64,000 nt of DNA from Acidicapsa ligni (GCF_025685655.1 NZ_JAGSYG010000001.1:1426001-1490000), one strand, 5' to 3'; positions 35,385 through 44,691 are shown, counted from the first letter of the stretch. Notes: generated by a model not told the origin, from the letters alone. Made by a program: numbers and translations.

Positions 35385-35939
35385 CTACCGATATAACCCT
35401 CTCTGCCCGGCCAAAAACTCCGCGGCGTGGCCCAGGACGCCCCACCCCGCTCCCTCGATGTCTACCCCTTGTTGCTCCTGCAGACTGCGGATGAGCTTAT
35501 CGCGGTAACGGGCAACCGCCCTATCGATCACAGGCGTATGAACCAGCGAGACCTGTTTCCGCAACTCAATGCTGTGCGGAATACATATCTCCCCATAGGT
35601 GTTCAGCCAATGCACCGTTGATAGTGTCTTGAAGGAAGCGCTGACCAGTCGAAGCTGTGTCCCATCTTCCTTAGCCAGCCGCAGGCAGATATCACAATCC
35701 ATGGTACCCCCCAGCGACGCAGAAGAAAGCAGGTTCAGAAATACCTGAGACGCATCGAGACGATCATGGATCGCCGCGATTGCCCATGCGTGAAAGTTAC
35801 AGATACCCTTGGGCCTGGGGTCTAGACTCGCCTGTACACACTTGGCCTGATAGTTTCGCATGTAACGGCAGAGCGGGCAGCCAGGTCCCGCGATGGCATC
35901 GAAAACTGACCGGTAAGGCTCGATTTTATGAGGCCTCAT
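35385..35939 (-). CDS. DUF6062-like Cys/His protein
   Basis: 184 residues. The pattern GCPLCRYM, GICNFHAW, DCDICLRL and GEICIPHSIELRK (CxxC and CxxH pairs) is that of the DUF6062-type metal-binding proteins. The same arrangement (CTICG, GFCQLH, SCPMCEQ, SCLYHL) forms the C-terminal domain of the dynamin-like GTPase at 45481. It lies 97 bp behind the CLC-F gene. Function unknown; the Cys and His residues probably bind Zn or another metal. Confidence 0.6.
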   Translation of the reverse strand: MRPHKIEPYRSVFDAIAGPGCPLCRYMRNYQAKCVQASLDPRPKGICNFHAWAIAAIHDRLDASQVFLNLLSSASLGGTMDCDICLRLAKEDGTQLRLVSASFKTLSTVHWLNTYGEICIPHSIELRKQVSLVHTPVIDRAVARYRDKLIRSLQEQQGVDIEGAGWGVLGHAAEFLAGQRGLYR

Positions 35940-36036
35940 ACTTGTGGCCTCCTTCGCTTAGGAGTACCAACTCTTCCAACAAGGAAGAGCTTCGATCTCG
36001 GAACGACGCTACAAATCCTACATCACGAACCATGGG

Positions 36037-37812
36037 TTAGTCGTCGTCGCCCTTCTTCATAAAACTCTCCGAGTGCTCAATCTCGAGAGCTGCTTCCAGC
36101 TCTTCCTTCTCTATCTCCGCTTCGTACTTCGCCTCTTCTCCTCGCAGAAAGACGGTGCGAACGGTCTTGAGATGGTCGCGATTGTGTTTCAGGAACGATT
36201 GCAAATCCTCTTCCTCGCCTACGAGCTCCAAACACTGCGGCAACCGCGCTGGAGGCATGTCGCTTGTGTCCATGACTAGATCCTGGTTCTTCAGGTATCC
36301 ACCGATGACCCGATGCAGAAGAGCCTGCTCGATCCCATGGTCTTTCGCCTGGCGAAGCAAATAAGCGCCGAGACTCTGAGGTGCAAGTTTCTTCCACCAC
36401 GAATCGGCACGCCGCATCTCCGATGCGGAAAAATAGAGCCTGAGTACACTGAGATGATCCATACGACTCCCTTCCATAAAACCGAAATTATCGATCTCCG
36501 CAAGGAGATCGTCATCAGGTCCTTCTCGCATCTTTGCCACCAACGCGAGTGACATACCTTCCTCTGCGGAATGATCGAGGTGTTTACTGCGACCGACGCG
36601 CTGCGCATGATAGATGCCGGCGTGCCCGGAAAACAGGTAGCTGACCACACAGGCGATTCCCGCATAGGCACCCGCTTCCGGCCCAAAGAGTTCCATCGCC
36701 ATCAACGTCGATGAGATTGGAGTATTTGCTGCCCCGGCGAAGACGGCAACAAATCCCATCGCCGCGAGCAAAGACGAAGGCAAAGGCAGAATGTGGGACA
36801 GCGCGTTACCTAAGGTGGACCCGATGAAGAACAAAGGTGTAACTTCACCACCCTTGAAGCTGGCACCGAGCGTGACCGCGGTAAATGCGAATTTGCCGGC
36901 AAAATCATAGACGGGCAATTTGCTATTGAAGGCGGCCACGATCGTCGGTATGCCAAGACCGATATATTTCGTGGTTCCCAGGCCGAAGACGGCAGCGGTG
37001 ACGATCAGGCCTCCGACAAACGGACGAAACGGCGCCGAGGCGATGTATTTCCGAGCAAGGTGGGAGACTGCGTGCGTTGCCTTCGCAAACGCCATACCCA
37101 CCAAACCGAAAGCCATGCCTGCAACCATCGAAGACAAAATGCCGATGATGTTCAGTTGGGGAACGTTGGTCACATGATAAATCGTGTGGTGGACGCCCCA
37201 GGCTTTGGTTACGAGGTCTCCGATGAAGGCTGCGATAAAGCAAGGACCGATAGCGTCGTAGCTGAGTTTGCCAATCGCGAGCACTTCGATTCCAAAGACT
37301 GCGCCCGCTAGCGGCGTTCCGAAAACAGAGGCAAAGCCTGCGCTGATACCGGCCATCAGGAGAATACGACGATCGCTGTCGATCATCCGGAACGGCCGTG
37401 TGAGCTGGTCTGCGAGCGAAGCTCCGGTTTGAATAGCCGTGCCTTCTCGACCCGCCGAACCACCAAAGAGGTGCGTCAGGATCGTGCCGAGAAGAATGAG
37501 CGGCGTCATGCGGATGGGGATAACCGCGCGCGGATCATGAACCTCTTCGAGGATCATGTTATTGCCGGCTTCAACCGTACTGCCGAAATACTTGTACAGG
37601 TAACCTACCAGCAGACCAGCAGGCGCAAGGAACAGAATCATCCAGATGTGCTTCTCGCGAAAGTCCGTAGCCCAAACAAGAGACACAAGAAGAAATGCTG
37701 ATGCTGTCCCACCCATGACACCGGCAAGCGCGGCGGGGGGGATCCAGCGGACCAGATCGATAAGGAGCCGAAACTGCTCGCCCCATACTTTTCTAAATGG
37801 TATTTCAGGCAA
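36037..37812 (-). CDS. eriC: CLC-type fluoride/proton antiporter (CLC-F/EriC-F) with DUF190-like C-terminal tail
   Basis: 591 residues from a TTG at 37812, whose SD AGGAGG is the sequestered strand of riboswitch 9. Residues about 20-420 are the CLC membrane domain with roughly ten helices; the filter/gate motif reads GGSAGREGTAIQTGAS. GREGT with Thr rather than Pro, and residence behind a fluoride riboswitch, fit the CLC-F clade that exchanges F- for H+. Instead of CBS domains, residues about 465-575 resemble DUF190 (VLRLYF, HGIEQALLHRVIGGY, ARLPQCLELVGEEEDLQSFL). The C-terminus is acidic. Confidence 0.92.
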   Translation of the reverse strand: MPEIPFRKVWGEQFRLLIDLVRWIPPAALAGVMGGTASAFLLVSLVWATDFREKHIWMILFLAPAGLLVGYLYKYFGSTVEAGNNMILEEVHDPRAVIPIRMTPLILLGTILTHLFGGSAGREGTAIQTGASLADQLTRPFRMIDSDRRILLMAGISAGFASVFGTPLAGAVFGIEVLAIGKLSYDAIGPCFIAAFIGDLVTKAWGVHHTIYHVTNVPQLNIIGILSSMVAGMAFGLVGMAFAKATHAVSHLARKYIASAPFRPFVGGLIVTAAVFGLGTTKYIGLGIPTIVAAFNSKLPVYDFAGKFAFTAVTLGASFKGGEVTPLFFIGSTLGNALSHILPLPSSLLAAMGFVAVFAGAANTPISSTLMAMELFGPEAGAYAGIACVVSYLFSGHAGIYHAQRVGRSKHLDHSAEEGMSLALVAKMREGPDDDLLAEIDNFGFMEGSRMDHLSVLRLYFSASEMRRADSWWKKLAPQSLGAYLLRQAKDHGIEQALLHRVIGGYLKNQDLVMDTSDMPPARLPQCLELVGEEEDLQSFLKHNRDHLKTVRTVFLRGEEAKYEAEIEKEELEAALEIEHSESFMKKGDDD

Positions 37813-37816
37813 TGAA

Positions 37817-37885
37817 CCTCCTACGTTCTGTAGGAGTCATCAGCACCGGCAGAGGAGCCGGGCGGTTCAGGCGAACCCCATCGCA
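37817..37885 (-). promoter_or_regulatory. Fluoride riboswitch 9 (translational type), controls the CLC-F antiporter
   Basis: Minus strand: P1 GGCGATGGGGTTCGC-like stem (here GCGATGGGGTTCGC), CTGAACCGCC, a long arm, GGTGCTGATGACTCCTAC. CTCCTAC pairs with GTAGGAG across AGAAC, masking the SD of the antiporter. Promoter: TTGACC (37928-37933), 17 bp, TAAACT (37905-37910), start near 37898. Confidence 0.94.
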
Positions 37886-37992
37886 TGAGGATTTTTCAAG
37901 CCCAAGTTTACATTGCCGCATAGGCATGGTCAACGATGCCTGCAGCCAATTTGTACTTCGCATCGATATTCGTTCTCCCTTCTCCGCTACAG

Positions 37993-38760
37993 TCAATTTG
38001 CTACCTTAGAGATCGTTCCCCCTGGAGCGCCTCTCATTCTGAAATCGAGATACAGGATGTGAACCTTAATCTGTTCCTCGAGCCGGTATTGCGGCAGTTT
38101 GGCCATCTCGATCATCTGCACGATTGCACCCGGATTCCCGTGGCTCATCTCGACCATCTCGTGTAAGGCCGAATCGAGATTTGCGGCCACGAGTTTGGCG
38201 TCCACCGCACGGTGGCGCGCAAACTCCAGGGCGACGACCTCTGGCCAGTTTTTGAGTTCGAGCCGCTCGCTTTTGTCAGAGCACAGAGAGCGCAACGAAC
38301 CAATTTCCTCCATGTGTTGCGATCGAGCGGCGAAGATGATGGGCGTTCGTCCGTAGTAATTCAATTCCTTAATCAGGTGACTGAGCGCCATCGTCGGACT
38401 CTGCACGTGATCGATCACTAAAGTTCGATTGCCAGTTTCCAGGCCCCTCTGAGCGATTCCCTTCAAAGAGAGAACACTCAAACCCTGAGGATTCTTCACA
38501 CGGACGGCTTTCGGCCCGCGTCCTCGCTCCAAAGCATCTATCAACGCGAGCAGAAACTCGCGCGGCGCATGGCCCTTGGCGACGTACAGAATATCTTTGT
38601 CGCCCGTAGCAAGCTGCTGAAGAAGGCGGGTTTTGCCCACTCCCTGGTCTCCGAAGAGCAGCAGGGATTTTCGCTGTGTGATTCGCTGGCGAAGATGGAC
38701 GAGTTCCGCCGATCGCTCCAGGAGAGCATCGCTGCTGAATGGTGTCAGGAGTTTCGACAT
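37993..38760 (-). CDS. AAA/STAND-like ATPase
   Basis: 255 residues from the ATG at 38760, which has AAAGGAG upstream; a longer open frame only reads the riboswitch. Walker A GDQGVGKTRLLQQ at about residues 38-50, Walker B-like TLVIDHV, a sensor-like PIIFAAR and a C-terminal helical lid (SHGNPGAIVQMIEMAKLP). This matches small TniB/ORC-like AAA proteins or STAND NTPase cores. No partner domain is present. It is separately controlled by riboswitch 10. Biological role unknown. Confidence 0.65.
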   Translation of the reverse strand: MSKLLTPFSSDALLERSAELVHLRQRITQRKSLLLFGDQGVGKTRLLQQLATGDKDILYVAKGHAPREFLLALIDALERGRGPKAVRVKNPQGLSVLSLKGIAQRGLETGNRTLVIDHVQSPTMALSHLIKELNYYGRTPIIFAARSQHMEEIGSLRSLCSDKSERLELKNWPEVVALEFARHRAVDAKLVAANLDSALHEMVEMSHGNPGAIVQMIEMAKLPQYRLEEQIKVHILYLDFRMRGAPGGTISKVAN

Positions 38761-38762
38761 GG

Positions 38763-38871
38763 GGCTCCTTTGGATTGCCTGCGCAGGAGCGACGCAGCCT
38801 CCTACGGTCGTAGGAGTCATTAGCCTTCCATTTCGGAGGCGGTCCGGAGAGCCGGGGCGGATTCCATCGCC
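38763..38871 (-). promoter_or_regulatory. Fluoride riboswitch 10, upstream of the AAA ATPase
   Basis: Minus strand: P1 GGCGATGGAATCCGCC, then an unusually long CCGG-rich insertion, ACCGCC, arm, AAGGCTAATGACTCCTACG. CTCCTACG pairs with CGTAGGAG; a second pairing, GCTCCT with AGGAGC, encloses the SD at 38764-38770. No T-tract, so control is read as translational with two consecutive hairpins. Confidence 0.88.
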
Positions 38872-38939
38872 AGTTAAAGAGGTAGCACAGTACATCCAGG
38901 CTCCGCAATGAGGTAGCAGGTTGGTGGCGGAGGTGGAAG

Positions 38940-39119
38940 TCACTTCTGAATCACCTGACGAATCTCGACGATGACACTCGATATCACGAGGTAGCCGAAT
39001 AACCCAATCCCAATGAGGAATGGGGCACTACTCTGCGATCGACGCGCATAGAAGATGCAGATCGGTAAACCAATGATTCCCACGGCAAGCAAGATCCGGT
39101 TCAGGATCATCGCATTCAT
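38940..39119 (-). CDS. Small two-TM membrane protein
   Basis: 59 residues from the ATG at 39119 with GAGGAGG upstream. Two short helices, ILLAVGIIGLPICIFYA and APFLIGIGLFGYLVISSVIV. It is 100 bp behind the dynamin-like GTPase and may be the last gene of the CrcB operon. No family recognised. Confidence 0.5.
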   Translation of the reverse strand: MNAMILNRILLAVGIIGLPICIFYARRSQSSAPFLIGIGLFGYLVISSVIVEIRQVIQK

Positions 39120-39219
39120 AAATTCCTCCTCTGTCGTATCAAGCAATGTAACCTCTTGATTTCTTGCTCCAGGCTTCAACCATCCAGCGTTCCTTAAGTT
39201 CCTACTTCCCGGCGCAGAT

Positions 39220-40896
39220 TCATTGATTTAGGAGGTACACACAGGATCGAGCAGCCTGAAGCTTGTTCCACATCCCAACGTCGCTGCATGGCGCTTCCAG
39301 GGACTCCGCGAGCGTTTGGCGAGCGTCTTCAATCTGCGATGTGAGAGAGCGTTCCAACTGTAGAAAGCTTCGTTCCATCCGTTCCAGATAATCGAATCGA
39401 ATGCGTCCCGAGTTCCGGTCGAGCCTATCAGGGATACTGGCCCTCGCGCGTCGAAATACGAGTGGGCGCTGCAGCAACGGAGGGACTGCGAGAAGAAAGC
39501 TGTCCAGCGAATAAAAGATTCGTTCGATCGAATACGACACCCTGCTATCCATCGCTAAGCCACAGTTGACCTTCAGTTTCGTCACTGGCAGGTCGGTGAG
39601 CATACCAATACCCTCTGTCAGCGTACTTAGAATCTGATTTGCTCTTGCCGTATATCTCGAGACAATCTCGTCCAGCATCGCTGACATCTGAGCGTCTTCC
39701 CGCATTCTCCAATCGCGAAAGATCGTGGTGATCTCCTTATTGAAGAACTCCTCCAGAAGGAGGCCCAACGAGCGGCCCGAGGAAGAGGGATTGGCCCGTT
39801 GCAGGCTCGATAACCGCTCCTCAAGATAGGGCGTCGACATCCTTACGTGCGTTTCGAGATCCGTGCCAATCTTTTGCATCAAGCCCTGCTGTTCTTCGCG
39901 AAGTAAGGCTTGGATAGCAGCTCTACCTCTCGTCGTTTCTTCCAGCAGAAGTTGCATCGCCATTCGTTTCTCATGAATTTGGGATGCGCTCAGCGCCCCG
40001 AAGCTTCGACGTAGCGACAATGCAAACGACGCAAGATCGAGAACCTGCCCGGCGCCTCGAAGGACCGACAAAAGGAGCGTTTGGTCATGGCTGTACGTGG
40101 CAAACTCACGCAAATGATCTATGAAACTCGCCAATCCTGACGAAGGTGCTTCACCCGGGCCGCGAGTACGAGTTGTCAGCGGAAACACGTCGAAGTGCGA
40201 TAACCCTAGTCGGTTCCCGAGTTCGTTCCGCAAAAAGGTGCACGCATCCTCAACATCCGCCTTCGAGACCAGATCGACTTTGTTCAGAACGAAGAAAAGC
40301 TTGGGTATGTCTTTCCGGAGCTCCCGGATAAAGTTCGCTTCGACTTCGGTGATAGGAGGATCGACAGAGAAGACAACAACCGCCGCGTCCACTTTTTCCA
40401 GGTACCCGAGGGTTGCGGCAGTATTGTGCGAGTACGTGGATCCGAAACCTGGAGTGTCAACGAGGACAAGACCATTCCGCAAGAGTTCGTTGGGATAAAG
40501 AAGATGGAGCGCGAGTACCCGCTTGCGATTCCCGGGATTCCTCAACTCTGTCACATATTCGGGAATATCAAAGAGGGCTATCTCTTCCAGGTTGCCACTC
40601 TGGTAGCGAACGCTGGCTTTCGGGGTCGATCCATATCGGATTTCGGTGACGACAGAGGTCAGGGGTAAGACGCCGGTTGGCAGGATGCTCTCCCCGAGCA
40701 AAGAGTTGAGTAAAGAGCTCTTGCCTCGTTTCATCTGTCCCAGAACCGCAAGGCGGACTTCGTCCGTCCTGAGCTTTTCCTTAAGACCGACGATGCGCGG
40801 GAGCAAACGCCGAAGCGGAGTAGCTTCGAAGATCGTCGAGATCTCGTCGAGAAGAGCCTCCATGGCCGCCTTGCGATCTGTTCTCTTTTCTCCCAC
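39220..40896 (-). CDS. Dynamin-like GTPase 1
   Basis: 558 residues from a GTG at 40896 (the ATG at 40863 is an alternative). G1 motif GQMKRGKSSLLNSLLG (G-x4-GKS), the dynamin-type switch region LPTGVLPLTSVVTEI, G3 VDTPGFGS and G4 NKVDL. Long helical segments follow, with a moderately hydrophobic region (SLDSFLLAVPPLLQ) that could be a membrane paddle. Bacterial dynamin-like proteins remodel or protect membranes. GTPase transition states are mimicked by fluoride-metal complexes. It is in line with crcB and two DUF190 genes under riboswitch 11. Confidence 0.88.
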   Translation of the reverse strand: MGEKRTDRKAAMEALLDEISTIFEATPLRRLLPRIVGLKEKLRTDEVRLAVLGQMKRGKSSLLNSLLGESILPTGVLPLTSVVTEIRYGSTPKASVRYQSGNLEEIALFDIPEYVTELRNPGNRKRVLALHLLYPNELLRNGLVLVDTPGFGSTYSHNTAATLGYLEKVDAAVVVFSVDPPITEVEANFIRELRKDIPKLFFVLNKVDLVSKADVEDACTFLRNELGNRLGLSHFDVFPLTTRTRGPGEAPSSGLASFIDHLREFATYSHDQTLLLSVLRGAGQVLDLASFALSLRRSFGALSASQIHEKRMAMQLLLEETTRGRAAIQALLREEQQGLMQKIGTDLETHVRMSTPYLEERLSSLQRANPSSSGRSLGLLLEEFFNKEITTIFRDWRMREDAQMSAMLDEIVSRYTARANQILSTLTEGIGMLTDLPVTKLKVNCGLAMDSRVSYSIERIFYSLDSFLLAVPPLLQRPLVFRRARASIPDRLDRNSGRIRFDYLERMERSFLQLERSLTSQIEDARQTLAESLEAPCSDVGMWNKLQAARSCVYLLNQ

Positions 40897-40934
40897 GAAT
40901 TTGGTCTCGCTCTATCACTGGTGCCAGCTAGGGG

Positions 40935-41279
40935 TTACGCCTGAGAGGAGGCGGTGTAAAGAACAACATGCACATCGGAGATCGCCACAATCCCTTCAGC
41001 GACCATGGAATCGAGATGCGGTAGCAAGGAATCCACCTGCAGCTGAGTATCGATCACGCTGACCATGATGGGGGCGTCTTTGGAGAAGGGCCAACTCCTT
41101 GCATGATGGACTCTGGCACTGGTCCCGAAGCCCTCCAGGCCCCGATACACGGTTACGCCCGCAATTCCCAACTCCAGACACTTGGCGAGAATCGCTTCAT
41201 GTACCGGTTTGTCATGCCACTTGTCGGATTCACTCAAATGGATACGCACCATCTTGGCTTCAAACTCCTTCTTAGCCAT
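40935..41279 (-). CDS. DUF190 protein, single domain
   Basis: 114 residues from the ATG at 41279 (AGGAAGG upstream). Core pattern: MVRIHLSESDKWHDKPVHEAI, GIAGVTVYRGLEGFG and PIMVSVIDTQLQVDSLLPHL. DUF190 has a ferredoxin/PII-like fold and is repeatedly found beside or fused to CrcB; it may sense or gate the channel. It starts 1 bp after the stop of the tandem DUF190 gene. Confidence 0.88.
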   Translation of the reverse strand: MAKKEFEAKMVRIHLSESDKWHDKPVHEAILAKCLELGIAGVTVYRGLEGFGTSARVHHARSWPFSKDAPIMVSVIDTQLQVDSLLPHLDSMVAEGIVAISDVHVVLYTASSQA

Positions 41280-41280
41280 A

Positions 41281-42003
41281 TCAACCTTCCTGTTCTGCCG
41301 CTTCTCCAGGGGCCGTGCTGCCATATCTGTACTTGATGATGTCGACGTCGGAGATAACTGCCATCCCTTCCCGCACCATCTTTTCGAGGATCGGCATAAA
41401 GGCCGAGATGCGATCCTCGACATCGATGACCGAGAGCATCAAGGACGCATTGTGGGACATCGTCTTCTGTTCATGCAACTCTCGGTGAACGCCGTATCCA
41501 AGAATGCCCTTGTAGACGGTGACACCGGCCATCTCATTGGCGCGCAAGGCTTCGACCAACGCCTCGTGGAGCGGTTTATCGTTCCAGCGGTCCGCCTCGT
41601 CGATATAGATGCGCAGCAGTTTCGCCTTACCGGAGACCTTGCGGTGAGGTAGTTCCTCGTCCGTCTTTACCTTCGTAAGCGCAGGCTTTGCAATCAAGGT
41701 TTCCTGGATCTCGATCATTCCTGTGCCTGCGAGTTCCGAGAGTTTGCCCAGCAACTCATCGACCTTCTCTTTGGTCTCGATAAACTCGACCTTTACGGGT
41801 AGACGATCGGACAGTTCGACGGTTGAAGCGGTATGCAGATGATGGTCGACTCCGAACCCGGCAACCCCCTTCAGGACTGTTGCCCCGGCAACCCCACGGT
41901 AAAAGAGGAAATCCAGGATGCTCGCCTCGGTCGCGGCGCCATGATGTCTGGACCCTTCGCTAAGGTAGATCGATACTTTGAGTGCTTTGCCGGCTTCTAA
42001 CAT
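41281..42003 (-). CDS. Tandem DUF190 protein (two copies of the domain)
   Basis: 240 residues from the ATG at 42003 (GGGAGG 5 bp upstream). Two DUF190 units are visible: residues about 1-105 (LKVSIYLSEGSRHHG, GVAGATVLKGVAGFG, LPVKVEFIETKEKVDELL) and about 125-235 (LLRIYIDEADRWNDKPLHEAL, MAGVTVYKGILGYG, SLMLSVIDVEDRISAF). It is 64 bp behind crcB. Fits the known CrcB-DUF190 association and may form an internal heterodimer. Confidence 0.88.
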   Translation of the reverse strand: MLEAGKALKVSIYLSEGSRHHGAATEASILDFLFYRGVAGATVLKGVAGFGVDHHLHTASTVELSDRLPVKVEFIETKEKVDELLGKLSELAGTGMIEIQETLIAKPALTKVKTDEELPHRKVSGKAKLLRIYIDEADRWNDKPLHEALVEALRANEMAGVTVYKGILGYGVHRELHEQKTMSHNASLMLSVIDVEDRISAFMPILEKMVREGMAVISDVDIIKYRYGSTAPGEAAEQEG

Positions 42004-42067
42004 AAACACCTCCCGCTACAGAGCGCATTTGCGATGATGAGTCATGCGCGAGCGCTGTTTTCAGTTC

Positions 42068-42445
42068 TTATGAGAGCGCCTTCGCCAGTGCCACGCCGAG
42101 CGCGACAGAAATCAGTCCAGAGATCAGGCTGACCGCGACATAGAGAATAGCGATCCAAAACGTGCCATGGCTTAAGTTGGAAAATGTCTCCCACTCGAAG
42201 GTTGAAAAGGTCGAGTAGGCTCCGACAAAGCCAATGGGAACCAGAAACCTCCATGACGGGCTCAGATCGGCATGGTGGTTCAGGAACTCAAGAGACAAAC
42301 CGATAATGAAACAGGCTGTAATGTTGATGACCAATGTTCCAAATGGAAACCGTGTGCCCATTCGACCGGCGACCGTTGTGCCAACCCAAAAGCGAGCTGC
42401 GGAACCCAAAGCGCCGCCGATCATGATGAAGAGATACTTCTGCAA
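42068..42445 (-). CDS. crcB: Fluoride channel Fluc/CrcB
   Basis: 125 residues from a TTG (GGAG 9 bp upstream, 3 bp after the GTPase 2 stop). Four hydrophobic helices with the Fluc pattern: IGGALGSAARFWVG, GTLVINITACFIIGL with the conserved Asn, and the FxxF-box GAYSTFSTFEWET. Fluc channels work as antiparallel dimers allowing F- to leave the cytoplasm. It is the only crcB in the window and sits between two dynamin-like GTPase genes. Confidence 0.96.
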   Translation of the reverse strand: MQKYLFIMIGGALGSAARFWVGTTVAGRMGTRFPFGTLVINITACFIIGLSLEFLNHHADLSPSWRFLVPIGFVGAYSTFSTFEWETFSNLSHGTFWIAILYVAVSLISGLISVALGVALAKALS

Positions 42446-42448
42446 GAT

Positions 42449-44578
42449 TTATGCTCCTATCTGTTGAGCAATTTCTTTTGGATCTCTGTAAGAATCCGTC
42501 CATTGCTGCAAAAGTTCAAGATCCTGCTTCATCTTGTTGATATCTGATTCGGCGCTGCTGTGTCCGCTCAGCTCTTGAATCTCGGCGCGGTAACCGTCGG
42601 CGTACGAGCTGATCAAAAGTTCCAGTCGCTGGCTGAATTGCCGCATCCACTGCCAGAGCACGTGACTGTAGTCTTCCAGCTCTTGTTTGAGCAAACGATA
42701 GGTCGCATGATGCAACTTCTTTCGAATCTGCGTTCGCATAATAGACGTTCCGAACGCTGCCCAAATCCCCATGTCGATGTCGGCCGGGAGGGCGGCGATC
42801 TCGAACCTCGGCATATCTCGTAGAAGTGAATCGAGATCCTTCTCGTCGGGAACATCGGCTCTTCCGAGATCTTTGGCGACGCTCTTCAGACGTGATATTG
42901 CGTCCTTTCCAACCTCCCGGGCCGCTGTCGTAAGAGGGTCGATCTGATTGCTGACAGCGGTGTGCAACATCTCAGATAGGTACATCGATTCCAGTCTGTT
43001 CTGTTTTGTTTGGCGAAGCGAACTCGTTGCCTCATCAGCTACTCGGGAAAGAATGGAATCAGCCGAACCTCTAAGCTCATTGACCTGCCGATCAAGCGAC
43101 GCGGCCAACACGCCCACGCGCCCCGAAATATCTCGAAGATCAACCTCTAGCTTGGATAGATCATCAGTGTTTCTACTGTCATGTCTCTCGTGTCTTCCGA
43201 GCCGGGAACGGAGGGTCGAAATCAGGGCTTGTCTCAGCAGTTCAGCCTTCCGGCTCACGGATTCATCTCTGAGCCTGCGCGCCTGCTGAAAACGGGGAAG
43301 AAGCTCCTGCTGGAAAAATCGATCGAGCAAGCCTGCAGAGGCGGGCATGGCACTGACAGCGTGTACAGCGATGTCCCGATGGAGTTCGCGCTTGAGCTGT
43401 TCTTGAATATATGAGATCGCATGCTCCAGGTCCTTCTCGCTGAGGAGATCGGATTTGCTGAGCAGGACGAGCGAAGGAATTCCGGCTTCCTCGATGATGC
43501 GAAGTGTTCCGACGTCCTCTTCGTTGAGTGTGCTTCCAGCGTCGACGAGGACGAGAGCAAGGTCGCAGGACGGCAGGTAGGCGAGTGTTTCGGCGGCTCC
43601 TCGTTTCGCCAGCGAGCCAAGACCTGGGGTGTCAACAAGAACAATTCCCTCACTGAGCCTTTCTGAAGGGACCTGGATCATGGCACGGGCTACATTCTTT
43701 TGATTTCCGGGATTACCTCTTTCAGAGACCAGATCCGCAAACTCCTGAATGGAAACTTCGTGCGCAGAACCGGTGCCGAAGGTCACGACGGCTTTGACGG
43801 CTGGACCATACTGCAGTCTTGTAGGCACTGCTGTGATCGGATTGATTCCAACGGGCAATAGATCATGGCCCAACAATCGATTCAACAGAGAGGACTTCCC
43901 GGAACTGACCCGGCCGAACAAAGCGACCTCGAAGTTATTGTCTTCGAGCCTAGAGATCAAGCCATCAAGACGCGGCCTGAATTCGACCATGCCGTGCCGG
44001 CTGGCGATCTCTTCCACTGTTCGAAGCAGCTGAACCTCGTGGCCTGCTGACTCCAGATGATCAAACCGCACTTTCAGATTGGAGTTCTGCCCCTGATAGA
44101 TGTATGTACTGAGGCCCTCCGAAAGCGCTCTCAACTCTCGGACGACTCCCGTGAGTTCTAGCGCGACCTCTGGCGCAACGCTTCCGGAACCCCGCATTGT
44201 GCTGGGGCGGAGCTCATCCAGAGCGATATCGACGAATGTAGTACGGGTAGTAATGGCTCGGGAGGCGGGTATGGTTGGGGCGGGGATGTCGATGTGTTGC
44301 CACGCAAGCGTCCGGACCAACTGTGTTCGAAGACGCCGAATATAGTCCTCGATCACCCTGATCTGAGCGGGGCTCAGGTCCACAACATACCTGGGAAAGG
44401 GGGACTTTGAGCTTGCCGATTGAAGGATCTCTTCGACGCCCTCTAATAAATCGTCGATGTGCTGACAGCTAACGCGGAGGTACAGCTTCTGTGAGCTGTT
44501 CATTGTTCCCGCCGCCTCCGTGCTCGGAGGCGAAGTATCTTCTGGATCTGATTGCGGATTAGTACCGAATTCCGTCAT
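42449..44578 (-). CDS. Dynamin-like GTPase 2
   Basis: 709 residues from the ATG at 44578 (GGAG 7 bp upstream); a TTG 15 bp earlier is also in frame. An N-terminal helical extension of about 210 residues precedes G1 GRVSSGKSSLLNRLLG, LLPVGINPITAVPT, G3 VDTPGLGS and G4 SKSDLL. Long coiled-coil-like helices follow (LRDISGRVGVLAASLDRQV). It is the first gene behind riboswitch 11 and is followed by crcB after 3 bp. Confidence 0.88.
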   Translation of the reverse strand: MTEFGTNPQSDPEDTSPPSTEAAGTMNSSQKLYLRVSCQHIDDLLEGVEEILQSASSKSPFPRYVVDLSPAQIRVIEDYIRRLRTQLVRTLAWQHIDIPAPTIPASRAITTRTTFVDIALDELRPSTMRGSGSVAPEVALELTGVVRELRALSEGLSTYIYQGQNSNLKVRFDHLESAGHEVQLLRTVEEIASRHGMVEFRPRLDGLISRLEDNNFEVALFGRVSSGKSSLLNRLLGHDLLPVGINPITAVPTRLQYGPAVKAVVTFGTGSAHEVSIQEFADLVSERGNPGNQKNVARAMIQVPSERLSEGIVLVDTPGLGSLAKRGAAETLAYLPSCDLALVLVDAGSTLNEEDVGTLRIIEEAGIPSLVLLSKSDLLSEKDLEHAISYIQEQLKRELHRDIAVHAVSAMPASAGLLDRFFQQELLPRFQQARRLRDESVSRKAELLRQALISTLRSRLGRHERHDSRNTDDLSKLEVDLRDISGRVGVLAASLDRQVNELRGSADSILSRVADEATSSLRQTKQNRLESMYLSEMLHTAVSNQIDPLTTAAREVGKDAISRLKSVAKDLGRADVPDEKDLDSLLRDMPRFEIAALPADIDMGIWAAFGTSIMRTQIRKKLHHATYRLLKQELEDYSHVLWQWMRQFSQRLELLISSYADGYRAEIQELSGHSSAESDINKMKQDLELLQQWTDSYRDPKEIAQQIGA

Positions 44579-44691
44579 GTCATTCTCCGCCAAATTCCGT
44601 CCACACGCTCAATTATTCCTCCAGCCGCGACTTCGCGCCGGAGGATAAGAAGCGTTCGATTGTGAAGGGATCTTGCTGGGGCGAAGAACAT

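Noticed and set aside
44575-44691. 38-codon frame ending in an ATGA overlap with GTPase 2
   Set aside because: The overlap is suggestive but the only nearby SD (GAGG) abuts the ATG. Kept as a weak third case in the leader-ORF finding, not annotated as a gene.
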